Shown here piece by piece: positions 49,445-58,537 of a DNA stretch of 64,000 nt. Source of the stretch: Desulfobacca acetoxidans DSM 11109 (GTDB taxonomy: Bacteria > Desulfobacterota > Desulfobaccia > Desulfobaccales > Desulfobaccaceae); assembly GCF_000195295.1 (NCBI RefSeq), contig NC_015388.1, positions 2,728,001-2,792,000 of the forward strand. The letters are read 5' to 3'. The notes beneath the pieces are model-generated. The model saw only the letters and a list, made by a program, of their open reading frames with translations. It was not told the DNA's origin and searched no databases. Numbering within the stretch: the first letter of the stretch is position 1; every line of letters starts with the position of its first letter. The position numbers were made by a program, and so were the translations under genes.

Positions 49445-49999
49445 ATGAAAGTACTCAATCTCTATTTCACCACAACCGGAAATACCACAAAAGTAGCGGA
49501 TCAAATAGCGGCCACGATCGCGGCGGGCGGTCACCAGGTTGACACCATCAGGATTACCGCAAACACATCAGTCGATCTCTTGGAATACGATCTGATTTTC
49601 GTAGGCTCCGGGGTCTATGAATGGCTTCCCGGCAAGCCGTTACGGTCGCTTTTCAGCAGGTTACGCCAGAATTATGTTGCCCGGGGAGAAATCCGACCCG
49701 GGTCGCCGCTGCGGCAGGGCAAGACCGGCGTTGTCTACTGCACCTATGGCGGCGGCCATACCGGTGTTAACGAGGCGATTCCCACGGCGAAATACATGGG
49801 TCAGTTACTGGAACATCTCGGTATACCAGTGATCGCGGAGTGGTATCTGGTGGGGGAATACCATGGGAAGTTGCAGCGGTTTTCCACCACGGGCCGTCTG
49901 GGGGATATCAGCGGTCGTCCTAACAAAGAAGATCTCCGGCAACTGGCCGAGTTGGTGCAAGGAATACTCAAGGCCCAACTTCCTGAGATAAATTCATAA
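49445..49999 (+). CDS. Flavodoxin-family protein
   Basis: A 184-aa FMN protein. MKVLNLYFTTTGNTTKVADQIAATI contains the phosphate-binding TTTGNT loop; LLEYDLIFVGSGVYEWLPGKPLRSLF and GVVYCTYGGGHTGVNEA match the isoalloxazine-binding loops. AAAGGAG lies 9 bases before ATG 49445; the frame opens upstream at 49391. It could provide low-potential electrons. Strand and position place it with the XRE regulator and CGGC genes, convergent to the chelatase cluster. Confidence 0.88.
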   Translation: MKVLNLYFTTTGNTTKVADQIAATIAAGGHQVDTIRITANTSVDLLEYDLIFVGSGVYEWLPGKPLRSLFSRLRQNYVARGEIRPGSPLRQGKTGVVYCTYGGGHTGVNEAIPTAKYMGQLLEHLGIPVIAEWYLVGEYHGKLQRFSTTGRLGDISGRPNKEDLRQLAELVQGILKAQLPEINS

Positions 50000-50126
50000 G
50001 GACCGGCGATTTTTAAGCGGGCAACTGCTGCAATGGCCGGGAAAGGCGCCACCGGCAGGACCATATTGGCCGGACTAGCGATCAGATAACTGATCTCATC
50101 CGGGGAATGCCCGGTCCTGCCGGTAG

Positions 50127-50228
50127 GAGCTGTCTCTATCGGCAATTTATGAAGCTCTGGGCGGCGCCATCGGAGCCACTATCGGACATTACCGAGAGCA
50201 GCTCAGAAAAACAGAAGAGGAGGTATAT
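50127..50228 (+). pseudogene. Coding-like stretch in frame with the CGGC gene
   Basis: After a TAG at 50124 the frame runs open into the CGGC gene and reads ELSLSAIYEALGGAIGATIGHYREQLRKTEEEVY, a helical glycine-rich segment that looks like real protein. No start codon other than CTG is available. It may be the end of a lost gene or an N-terminal part of the CGGC protein made from a rare start. Confidence 0.3.
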
Positions 50229-50660
50229 ATGGCTAGAATCGGTATCATTACGTGTGCTAATGCCACCCAGGATTTGGGCTGTTCTTCAGTAGTCTGTTTG
50301 GCGGACCTGCGCAAGCGAAAAGGTTTTTTTGCCGCCTATCCTGTTGAGGAGCCACTGGAACTAATGGGCATCATGAGTTGTCCCGGTTGTCCGACCCTGG
50401 CAGGCTTCGACAAGTTTCTACAAAGAGTCAGAGGACTCACCGAATTCAGGGTTGGGGCTATACATCTGAGCACCTGCATGAAATATTTGTGTCCTTTTCA
50501 GGAAAAATACCAGACCCTGTTGGCCGACGCCTTTCCGAAAATCTCCATTGTTAAGGGAACACATGCAGAACACCTGGAGCCGGCGAAATTTCGGGAACTG
50601 GTGCAGGGTTTGTTCTCACAGCCCCGCCGCACTATGATCGACCTCATTGTCTCAGGATAG
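50229..50660 (+). CDS. CGGC-domain protein
   Basis: A 143-aa cysteine-rich protein of the CGGC family. Starts MARIGIITCANATQDLGCSSVVCLADL; further cysteines are in MGIMSCPGCPTLAGFD and LSTCMKYLCPF, in a ferredoxin-like alpha/beta fold. It ends in HAEHLEPAKFRELVQGLF. The family is thought to bind a metal or a small molecule, without a settled role. GAGGAGG lies before the ATG. It ends 69 bases before the convergent chelatase gene. Confidence 0.82.
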   Translation: MARIGIITCANATQDLGCSSVVCLADLRKRKGFFAAYPVEEPLELMGIMSCPGCPTLAGFDKFLQRVRGLTEFRVGAIHLSTCMKYLCPFQEKYQTLLADAFPKISIVKGTHAEHLEPAKFRELVQGLFSQPRRTMIDLIVSG

Positions 50661-50733
50661 AAAACGTAAGATCAATGCCCCGCAGGGCTTTGGCGGTCTT
50701 GTACTCCTTCACCAGATTGATGATCTCGATCAG
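50644..50733 (-). pseudogene. Possible stub of an ABC-transporter ATPase gene
   Basis: Read on the minus strand just after the ChlI-like gene, in another frame, LIEIINLVKEYKTAKALRGID then LTFSILRQ and a stop resembles the first 28 residues of an ABC ATPase (IEI-NLVK-Y----AL-GIDL). It overlaps the ChlI-like stop at one end and the CGGC gene at the other. The resemblance is by eye only. Confidence 0.3.
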
Positions 50734-51788
50734 GCGTTGGCCAACCGATGCGCCTGTTTCTGCCGCCGCAGCCGGTCTACCTCAACGACGATATCCTGTA
50801 GCGGCTGGCGGCGGATGCGGTGCGGCAGGGCCAGTTCGGCGGCGGTGTCTATGTCGTCTTTTAGCACTTCGGTTCTGCCGTGAAAAGCGGCCAGGGTTTT
50901 AGCCGCCTTCAGAATGATGATATCGCCGCGATGGCCGTCCACCCCCACATCCAGACAAAAAGAGGCGATCTCATAGAGCAACGCATGATCGATGATGACG
51001 TGCGGATAGAGGTCAATGGCCCTTTCGATCTGTTTCACCAGTTGTCGGGATCCTTCTTCCCACTCTAAACAAAAATCCTCGGGACTTTCATCGAAAGTCA
51101 ATCGCCGCTCCATGATAGCCACCCTAGCGGCGGGATCGTTGATTCCTTCGATATGCACGCACAACCCAAACCGGTCCAGGAGCTGGGGCCGCAGCTCTCC
51201 TTCCTCCGGATTCATGGTTCCCACCAGAGTAAACCTAGCCGGATGGGAAAAACTCACCCCCTCCCGTTCGATGGTGTTGACCCCCATGGCCGCCGAATCC
51301 AGTAAGACATCGACCACATGGTCATCCAACAGGTTCACTTCATCGACGTAGAGGATGCCACGATGGGCGGCAGCCAGGAGTCCGGGTTCCATGCGTTTTT
51401 CCCCCTTCTTCAGGGCGTGCTCCAAATCCATGGTGCCCACCACCCGATCTTCGGTAGCGCCTACCGGCAGCTCTACCACGCGGATACCCCTTTGTACGGT
51501 CTCCATGGGTTCATGATTCATTACTTTGCGGCTGCATTCAATATGAGCGCATTCCCGACACACGGGACGCGCTTCGTCCGGGAAAAGTTGAAAGGGACAA
51601 TCCTTTACCACCTGGATGGCCGGCAGAATTTCTGCCAGGGCCCGAACCGCAGTGGATTTGGCGGTGCCCTTCTCTCCCCGGATCAGGACACCGGATAGAG
51701 TAGGATTGATAATGTTCAGGATCAAAGACAGTTTCATTTTTTCCTGACCTACGATAGCGACAAAGGGAAATACAGGGCTTTTGTTCAT
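50730..51788 (-). CDS. Magnesium/cobalt chelatase ATPase subunit, ChlI/BchI-like
   Basis: A 352-aa AAA+ ATPase. Walker A GEKGTAKST is at residues 38-46, Walker B GILYVDEVNLLDDHVVD at about 147, and TLVGTMNPEEGELRPQLLDRFGL is the family signature with the Arg finger. An insertion near 70-90 carries four cysteines (CPFQ ... CRECAHIEC). It overlaps the upstream VWA gene by four bases. With that protein and the CobN-type subunit it would form the ATP-driven motor of a class I chelatase. Metal not decided by sequence. Confidence 0.9.
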   Translation of the reverse strand: MNKSPVFPFVAIVGQEKMKLSLILNIINPTLSGVLIRGEKGTAKSTAVRALAEILPAIQVVKDCPFQLFPDEARPVCRECAHIECSRKVMNHEPMETVQRGIRVVELPVGATEDRVVGTMDLEHALKKGEKRMEPGLLAAAHRGILYVDEVNLLDDHVVDVLLDSAAMGVNTIEREGVSFSHPARFTLVGTMNPEEGELRPQLLDRFGLCVHIEGINDPAARVAIMERRLTFDESPEDFCLEWEEGSRQLVKQIERAIDLYPHVIIDHALLYEIASFCLDVGVDGHRGDIIILKAAKTLAAFHGRTEVLKDDIDTAAELALPHRIRRQPLQDIVVEVDRLRRQKQAHRLANA

Positions 51789-53821
51789 TCCACCTTTTCC
51801 TTGGCGATATTGACGAGGGTATCGGCTTTAAGATCTTCGATTTTAAAATACTCCGCCTGCATGGCGATGGCCAGTTCCCGGGCCAGGCCAAAACGCACCA
51901 ACCCCTGGCTCTCGGTATCCACCACGATGAAGCGGACCCGCTCATCCAGACCCAGGCGGCTGGCCAGATCAAAGGCTTCCGTCATCGGCTTCTTCTCGCC
52001 GAGGGCCACGTTGGACTTGCCATCGGTGATCATAATAACAATAGGCCGAGCGGTGGGGTCTCTTAGCAGGTAATTACGGATCACCTCATAGGTCTTGGCC
52101 AGACCGGCAGACAGCGGGGTACGACCACCCACGGGCATCTCTTTAAGGAGATGGGCGGCTGTTTCAATAGAAGAAGTAGGCGGCAGATTCAGCACGGCCT
52201 CTTGTTTACGAAAAGAAACCATGGCAATCCGGTCCCGTTTCTGGTAGGCATCCAGCAACAGGGACATGATGGCCCCTTTGGAAGCCGTCATCCGGCCGCG
52301 GGCCCCCATGGACCCGCTGGCATCCACCAGAAAGAGCAGAAAATTGCCGATGCGTTTCTCACGAACCTTATCCCGCAGATCTTCTGATTGTAATACTACG
52401 GCCAGACCATTACCGCCGGTTCTTTGAAGTTGATACGGCGCTGCGGCCCGCAAGGTGGCATCGAGGGCCACGTCGCCGGTTTGGGCCACTGAGGTGCTCT
52501 TCACATAGCGTCCCTGTTTCTGAGAGATCCGGGTCCGGGAACGCCGTCCTGAGCCGCGGCGGAAGATTCGGTCTCTTTGGGAGGCGATCTTCTTGACTTT
52601 AAAGGTTTCCCCGACTTCAAAGATCTGCTCGAGGGCATTTTGCCGGGGGTTTTGTTTCTCGGCTCGGCGATCAGGTTCAGCCTGGTTCTCGGAGCTTTCC
52701 GAGGGAGGCGTCTCCTCCGTCCGGGTGTTGGGCGACGCCTCCTGGGATTCCGGTTTCTCCGGCGACGTAGATTCCTCGGTCTCCGGCGTTTGATCCTGCC
52801 GGTTTTCCGGCGGCTCGGGATGTTCGTGGTCATGCTTCGGCGGCGGCGGTGGTGGGGGGGGAGCCGGCTCGCGTTTGCGATGTGCCAGGGCTAGCCAGGC
52901 AACCTCCCGGATATCATCCACCGTCACCTCATGATGTTTCATAAGAGCAGCCATGGCCCTGGCGGCCTGTTCGATGACCAGATCGGCTCGATGGCCAGCC
53001 ACATGATTCTCGGTGCAAATCTCTCCTATTAGTATCCTCAAGTTATTGGGAAAAATGATATTTTTGAGGAAGTGACGGGCAGCCGCGATCTCCTGAGCAA
53101 TCTGAGCGTTCTCCTTTTGGAAGCGCCGGATAAAAAGGCCGGGATTGATATCATACTCTTCCCGCTGCTGCATCAGCGCCGCCCTTTTGCCGACATCCGG
53201 TTCCGCTGTCACCTCTACGCAGAACCCAAACCGGTCCAGCAGTTGGGGCCGCAGTTCCCCCTCCTCCGGATTCATAGTTCCCACCAGGATAAACCTGGAA
53301 GGATGGGTATAAGAAATGCCTTCCCGTTCCACTACGTTCCGACCGGAGGCCGCAGCATCCAGGATGATGTCGACGATGTGGTCATCCAGAAGGTTAACCT
53401 CATCAACGTATAAAATCCCCCGGTGGGCCTTGGCCAATAGTCCGGGTTGAAAGACCCGGTATCCGGTTTTCACCGCCTGGCTGAAGTCGATGCCGCCGGC
53501 GACCCGGTCCTCAGTGGCGTTGAGGGGCAGGGTAACCACATTGAGACGCCTCGTCCCTCTATGAATCCGCCCTTGCTGTTGCCGACAGTGAGGGCAAAGC
53601 TCCTGGGGTTGGTCCGGGTCGCAGGCATAGGGACACCCTTTGACAATTTCAATTTCCGGCAACAAGGCGGCCAGGGCCCGGACGGCGGTGGATTTGGCGG
53701 TACCCTTTTCTCCCCGGATCAACACCCCGCCGATGGCAGGGTTGACGGCGTTCAAGATCAGGGCCTGTTTGAGTCGATCCTGCCCGATGATAGCAGCAAA
53801 AGGAAAGATATTATCAAACAT
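51785..53821 (-). CDS. AAA-VWA chelatase subunit, ChlI-ChlD fusion type
   Basis: A 678-aa protein with two functional parts. Residues 1-320 are an AAA+ ATPase similar to the neighbouring 352-aa protein, with intact Walker A GEKGTAKST (37-45) and Walker B ILYVDEVNLL. A Pro/Glu-rich linker (about 320-400, including PPPPPPPP) leads to a von Willebrand A domain with the MIDAS motif D500-A-S-G-S504. ChlD proteins usually have a degenerate ATPase half, so this is better called a ChlI-ChlD fusion. It ends with an ATGA overlap onto the ChlI-like gene and starts 8 bases inside the CobN gene's end. Confidence 0.9.
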   Translation of the reverse strand: MFDNIFPFAAIIGQDRLKQALILNAVNPAIGGVLIRGEKGTAKSTAVRALAALLPEIEIVKGCPYACDPDQPQELCPHCRQQQGRIHRGTRRLNVVTLPLNATEDRVAGGIDFSQAVKTGYRVFQPGLLAKAHRGILYVDEVNLLDDHIVDIILDAAASGRNVVEREGISYTHPSRFILVGTMNPEEGELRPQLLDRFGFCVEVTAEPDVGKRAALMQQREEYDINPGLFIRRFQKENAQIAQEIAAARHFLKNIIFPNNLRILIGEICTENHVAGHRADLVIEQAARAMAALMKHHEVTVDDIREVAWLALAHRKREPAPPPPPPPPKHDHEHPEPPENRQDQTPETEESTSPEKPESQEASPNTRTEETPPSESSENQAEPDRRAEKQNPRQNALEQIFEVGETFKVKKIASQRDRIFRRGSGRRSRTRISQKQGRYVKSTSVAQTGDVALDATLRAAAPYQLQRTGGNGLAVVLQSEDLRDKVREKRIGNFLLFLVDASGSMGARGRMTASKGAIMSLLLDAYQKRDRIAMVSFRKQEAVLNLPPTSSIETAAHLLKEMPVGGRTPLSAGLAKTYEVIRNYLLRDPTARPIVIMITDGKSNVALGEKKPMTEAFDLASRLGLDERVRFIVVDTESQGLVRFGLARELAIAMQAEYFKIEDLKADTLVNIAKEKVE

Positions 53822-56800
53822 CGTCGCGGCTAGTTCCCTTTCCCGGTCTCGTGGGGTCTAAGATCGCTTTCAGGTCCGATTTCCATTGGGCCACGTCATC
53901 AACGGTCATCACCTCCACGGCGCCACCCTGAAAATCACCCTGCACGTCCCCCATGGTATCCTCCAGCCGGCCTTCTAGATCCAGATAAGCTTCCTTGAGG
54001 CGCTCCAGCAATTCCGGATCGGCCTTCCAGATGCCGCGGGATTCGGCCTCCAGGAGGCGACGGCCGATCTCTTCCAGGGCCCAAGGGTTAACCTTATCAA
54101 ACCAGTCCCTCATCCCGGCGTCCAGTATAAAAGTCAGGGCGATCTCATCAAAGATCCAATTATCAACCTTGCCAGTGGTGGCGCCGAAGCCATAGACCCG
54201 GCCGATGCGTTTGGACAAGTCCCCGGCCCCTTTGTAGCCGTGGGCCTTCATGCCCTCGATATACTTGGGGTGCAGGAGCTTAGTGCGCACCACCCGGCGC
54301 ATCTCATCAGCGAAGTCGGTGACCGTCACCAAAGCCGGATCGCGGGTATCGCCATAGTAGGTTTTCGGTGTTTTACCGGAGAGTGCCTTGGCCGCAACCG
54401 TCATGCCGCCATAGTTGCCGTAATAACCGCAGCAATCCAGAAAATCGCCCTCGTCCGAAATATGCTTGTTGAAAGTCACCTCAACCCGGCGCAGATTTTC
54501 CATTAACTCGCGGTGCGCCTGGACGCCGTAACTAACATCGGAAGCTCCGCCGCCATAGGCATAGCCATTCCAGAAGAGATAGACATCGGCCAGGTCGCCT
54601 TCAGTCTTCCAGGCCGAGGCATGGACCGCCAGGTTGACGCCGGCCCGATACACCCCAGGCTGGGCACAGAAGATGCGGTAGCTCAGGCGGCGGAACCGGT
54701 CCTTGTCCTCCAGGGAAACCCCCTGTCCAGCCGCCTGCTTGACCAGGTGCCGACGTACAAAATTATGGTCGGGATTCTCATCCCGCAGGGCTACCGCCTG
54801 GATAACCTGGTCCACATATTTGACCGCATCGGGAAAACAGTCTCGGGTGATACCCGAAACCCTGATATTGACGTCGATCCGGGGCCGGCCGAGTTGCTCC
54901 AGTTCCAGCAAGTCAAACCCATCCACCTGGCCGTTGGCCTTCCATTTGGGCCGGGCCCCCAGCAGGTGCAGAATCTGGCCGATCTGTTCGCCGTCCGCCC
55001 GCATGATGTCCGAGGCCAACCAGACCAAGCCCACAGTTTCGGGATAACGTCCTTCTTCTTTCTGATACCGGGTTAGCAGCGCCTCGGCCAGTTTAACTCC
55101 CACCCGGTGGGCCGCCCTGGTAGGTATACGGGTGGGATCGACGTTGTAAAAATTGCGGCCGGTAGGCAGGACATCATACCGCCCCCGGGAGATGTAGCCC
55201 GAGGGACCGGCCGGGACATAGCCGCCATGCATGGCGTTAAGCAGGGCGTCGATCTCTTCGGAGTCCTCGAGGCGCCGATCGATATCAACTACCAAAGCCG
55301 CAAAACGCTCGCAACGTTCCCGCAGCCCCTCGACTGCGGCCAGCCCCGGATGCTCAGCCAAAACCTCCCACAGGTTTTCTCCCCGAACCAATCGGGCGAT
55401 AAGTTCCCGGGCAACCCGGTCCGCTTCATAGAGCAGTTCGCCGTAAATCTTTCCCTGGTGGCTGCGCCCCCCGGTGTTGCTCAGGGCCGCAAAGATATCT
55501 TCCCCCCAGAGATCGAAGACCAGCCGGCGGGTGTTCAGGTCATTGTTGGAATCGAAACGCAGGATGGTATTAATGACCTCGGCGCGAGCATCCCCCTCGG
55601 GCCGATCCCCGAAAACATGCATGCCGACCCTGGTCTGGCTATTGCGCAGGCTGGAGAGCAGTTCGTGGCAACGGGTCACCACTGTTTGAAAATCTGCAGG
55701 TTTTAGGACGTCAATTTCCTGGCGAAAATGATTGCAATCAATAGCCTCGTTGATCAGGTGTTCCAATTGATGGGCCCGGGCTCGATCCTCCTTACCGGTC
55801 CGCTGATATTCCCCCAGAAGTTCCTCGAGTTTCTGAAAGTCGCCGTAAGTATCGGCGGTGCTCATCACCGCCTGCTGGTGATCCACCAAGGTGGCGTAAC
55901 TGCGCCGTTTGGCCACCACGCCTTCGGCGGGATTGTCGGCATTATAGATATAGAGGTGGGGAAGGCGGCCGATGGAGATGTCCGGCCAACAGGCGGCTGA
56001 TAGTCCGGCGCCCTTGCCCGGCAACCACTCCAGATTGCCGTGGGTACCCACATGGATCAGGACATCGGCCCCGAAGATCTGATCCAGATACATGTAGGTG
56101 GCAATATACTGGTGGGGTGGCGGTATGTTGGGGTCGTGCAGGATCTTGCAGACCCGCCCGTCGCAGCGGGAACCGGCACAGCCGCGCTTGGGCTGCATAA
56201 TGACATTGACGTGCCCAAAGTTGAGCCCGGTGATGACCAGTTTGCCATCCCATACCATGCTCGGCGGCACCCCGTTCATCTCGTGTCCCGGCGGTTCGCC
56301 CCAACCGGCAATTATGTCACTCCGGGCCTTTTCCGGCAATCCGGCAAACCACTCCCGATAAGTCTCAGCGTCCAGAAGCGCCAGGTGCCCGCCCTTGCTC
56401 ACAATCTCGTCCACCGTGGTCCAGCGAAATTCGGCGACGGCCTTGCGGGCCAGGATGGTTTGCATCAGTTCCTCACCACTGGCGGGGATGTTCTCCACCT
56501 GATATCCTGCCGCCTGCATCCGCCTCATGAGGCGCACCACGGACTCCCCGGAATCCAAGCCCGCGGCGCCTCCCACCCCGGCCTCTAATCCGGCACACTC
56601 GTTTTTGTGAAAGACAAAAACCACCTTACGTTCCGCCGCTGGCTTGGCGGCCAGTCGTACCCAACGGGCGATGCGGTCGGCGATGTGCGCCGCCCGCTCG
56701 GGAATGACCTCCCGAATTTCATAAACGGTATCGGTACGCGCATCAACCTGTCTAAGACTGGCGGCCAGAATGATCGGTTCGATGCTTCCCTCAAATTCAG

Positions 56801-57740
56801 GCATGGCGATGCCGAAGGTGACCTCGGCGGTGAGCCCCTGGGGATCCTCTTCCCAATCCGCAATGGATTTGCTGTAGGCAATAATCGGTTTGAATACCGG
56901 CACATTCAGATCTTTGAATAAGGCGATTGATTGGGCCGCCACCCCGGTTTCGGCATAATCGTCTTTGGGTGCACGGGCGAGAAAGAAGGCATGCAGATTG
57001 ATCAAGGCATTGACGCCAGCCCGACCGTCCGGATGAAAAAAAAAGCGCCGAGCCACCTCGAGTGGACCCCAGGCCCCTGCTTCCCGGTCCGGATTGCCAT
57101 AGGAAAAAACCGGCAGCACGCTGAGGCCCTGGGCCTCCAAGGCCGTGAGCAGGGCCCTTTCGAGCATCATATTGGTGTTGGTAAAACTGTAGCGGGGGAA
57201 AAACAGCCCCACAGTGAGGGAACTTAGCGCGGGATGGACGGTGCGATAGCTTTCCACTGAATCGTATACCGTTCGGTCCGGAGGGTGCAGGATGCCTTGC
57301 CAAGGCATGGACACCGGATCCTGCACGGGAATCTCCGGGTTGACCTGGTGGGCAAGGTATTTCAGCAGTCGCCGGTAGTTCTCCAGACCGCCTTCAAGCA
57401 GGTAGGCGTAGGCCCGGGCGCACACCGACAGGTTGACAGTGGCGTGGCGCCCCCAGTTGGTCGGGTCATATGAGGTAGTGACAATGCACTTGCCAGGCGG
57501 CAGTTCATGAAGACGAGTGCTGACTTCCTCCCAAAAGCCTTCGACGGTCCAGTGAAAGAACAGGACGTCTGCTTCTGCAGCCTTGGTCCAAAATTGTTCC
57601 AGACAATCAAGGTCGTTATCAATCTCCTTGGCTGCAAACATGCTTAGATTCACTTCGGAGCAGGCCTCGGCGGCCGCCACAAAAGCGGGTACATGAGAGC
57701 TCCACATAATAGACGCAATTTTTACCGGTCGGGCGGCCAT
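53814..57740 (-). CDS. cobN: CobN/ChlH-family chelatase large subunit
   Basis: A 1308-aa catalytic subunit that binds the tetrapyrrole and the metal. The central region has LPPPHQ-type IPPPHQYIATYMYLDQIFGADVLIHVGTHGNLEWLPGK with conserved His and Glu, and the C-terminal third is CobN-like (DTREFGDEMR-type ALVTVTDFADEMRRVVRTKLLHPKYIEGMKAHGYKGA, then FGATTGKVDNWIFDEIA). A cysteine-rich loop, QPKRGCAGSRCDGRVC, precedes the metal region. The reading frame opens at a GTG (57773), but AAGGAGG lies 6 bases before ATG 57740. It could insert cobalt into hydrogenobyrinate-type rings, insert another metal, or run in reverse. The adjacent importer argues for a transport-linked role. Confidence 0.88.
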   Translation of the reverse strand: MAARPVKIASIMWSSHVPAFVAAAEACSEVNLSMFAAKEIDNDLDCLEQFWTKAAEADVLFFHWTVEGFWEEVSTRLHELPPGKCIVTTSYDPTNWGRHATVNLSVCARAYAYLLEGGLENYRRLLKYLAHQVNPEIPVQDPVSMPWQGILHPPDRTVYDSVESYRTVHPALSSLTVGLFFPRYSFTNTNMMLERALLTALEAQGLSVLPVFSYGNPDREAGAWGPLEVARRFFFHPDGRAGVNALINLHAFFLARAPKDDYAETGVAAQSIALFKDLNVPVFKPIIAYSKSIADWEEDPQGLTAEVTFGIAMPEFEGSIEPIILAASLRQVDARTDTVYEIREVIPERAAHIADRIARWVRLAAKPAAERKVVFVFHKNECAGLEAGVGGAAGLDSGESVVRLMRRMQAAGYQVENIPASGEELMQTILARKAVAEFRWTTVDEIVSKGGHLALLDAETYREWFAGLPEKARSDIIAGWGEPPGHEMNGVPPSMVWDGKLVITGLNFGHVNVIMQPKRGCAGSRCDGRVCKILHDPNIPPPHQYIATYMYLDQIFGADVLIHVGTHGNLEWLPGKGAGLSAACWPDISIGRLPHLYIYNADNPAEGVVAKRRSYATLVDHQQAVMSTADTYGDFQKLEELLGEYQRTGKEDRARAHQLEHLINEAIDCNHFRQEIDVLKPADFQTVVTRCHELLSSLRNSQTRVGMHVFGDRPEGDARAEVINTILRFDSNNDLNTRRLVFDLWGEDIFAALSNTGGRSHQGKIYGELLYEADRVARELIARLVRGENLWEVLAEHPGLAAVEGLRERCERFAALVVDIDRRLEDSEEIDALLNAMHGGYVPAGPSGYISRGRYDVLPTGRNFYNVDPTRIPTRAAHRVGVKLAEALLTRYQKEEGRYPETVGLVWLASDIMRADGEQIGQILHLLGARPKWKANGQVDGFDLLELEQLGRPRIDVNIRVSGITRDCFPDAVKYVDQVIQAVALRDENPDHNFVRRHLVKQAAGQGVSLEDKDRFRRLSYRIFCAQPGVYRAGVNLAVHASAWKTEGDLADVYLFWNGYAYGGGASDVSYGVQAHRELMENLRRVEVTFNKHISDEGDFLDCCGYYGNYGGMTVAAKALSGKTPKTYYGDTRDPALVTVTDFADEMRRVVRTKLLHPKYIEGMKAHGYKGAGDLSKRIGRVYGFGATTGKVDNWIFDEIALTFILDAGMRDWFDKVNPWALEEIGRRLLEAESRGIWKADPELLERLKEAYLDLEGRLEDTMGDVQGDFQGGAVEVMTVDDVAQWKSDLKAILDPTRPGKGTSRDDV

Positions 57741-57769
57741 CTGCACCCTCCTTATATCTGTGATGGTAA

Positions 57770-58537
57770 TCACAAGTTCTTCGGATATACCAGGCGCCGA
57801 TCGCCGGCGGTCAGCATTTCCACTTCCAGGTGATAAATTTCGGCCAGGCGTGTTGCGTTGATGACTGATAGGGGCGGTCCCTGGATCACCACGCGACCCT
57901 TGGACAACATTACGACCTGATCGGCGTATAACAGCGCCAGATTTGGATCGTGCAACGTCAACAAGACAGTCAAGCGCTGTTCCTGCGCCAACTCCGAGGT
58001 CAGCCGGAGGATTTGATACTGATTTTTAAAATCCAGATGGTTGGTTGGTTCATCTAAAAGCAGCAGTCGGGGTTCTTGGGCTAAACAACGGCCGATTAAC
58101 ACCAACTGTCGCTCCCCGCCGCTGATCCGGGTATAAGGTTTTCCGGCCAGTGATCTGAGACCGAGCAGGTCAATGATCTTTTCCACGACGTCGTAATCGT
58201 GTACGGTTGGCTGCGACCAGAAGCCAACCCGAGCTATACGCCCCAACAGGATGACCTCACGGACCTGATAGGGAAATATGGGATGATGATCTTGGGGAAC
58301 TATCGCCAGGGTTTGCGCCAGAGAACGGTAGGACATCGAGGCTAGAGGCTGGCCGCATAATCGAATTTTCCCCCGACTGGGATGCAGATGACCGGCCAGA
58401 CAGAGCAACAGGGAGGTCTTGCCGGAACCGTTCGGTCCTAATAAAACCGTTACCTCTCCAGGAGCCGCCCGCAGATTTACCTCTTGCAAAACCTGCTGCT
58501 CGTTGAGCTGCAGAGATACATTGTTCACTTCAATCAT
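57770..58537 (-). CDS. FecE/BtuD-type ABC transporter ATPase
   Basis: A 255-aa ATPase of a metal-chelate importer. Walker A LLGPNGSGKTSLL, Q-loop near IVPQDHHPIFPY, signature ISGGERQLVLIGRCLAQ, Walker B LLLLDEPTNHLD. The start overlaps the permease stop (ATGA); a TTG nine bases further up is less likely. Drives the permease encoded at 58534. Confidence 0.93.
   Translation of the reverse strand: MIEVNNVSLQLNEQQVLQEVNLRAAPGEVTVLLGPNGSGKTSLLLCLAGHLHPSRGKIRLCGQPLASMSYRSLAQTLAIVPQDHHPIFPYQVREVILLGRIARVGFWSQPTVHDYDVVEKIIDLLGLRSLAGKPYTRISGGERQLVLIGRCLAQEPRLLLLDEPTNHLDFKNQYQILRLTSELAQEQRLTVLLTLHDPNLALLYADQVVMLSKGRVVIQGPPLSVINATRLAEIYHLEVEMLTAGDRRLVYPKNL

Noticed and set aside
49801-50145. Minus-strand frame of 114 codons between flavodoxin and CGGC genes
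   Set aside because: Half of it is antisense to the flavodoxin gene, with no recognisable domain or ribosome-binding site.
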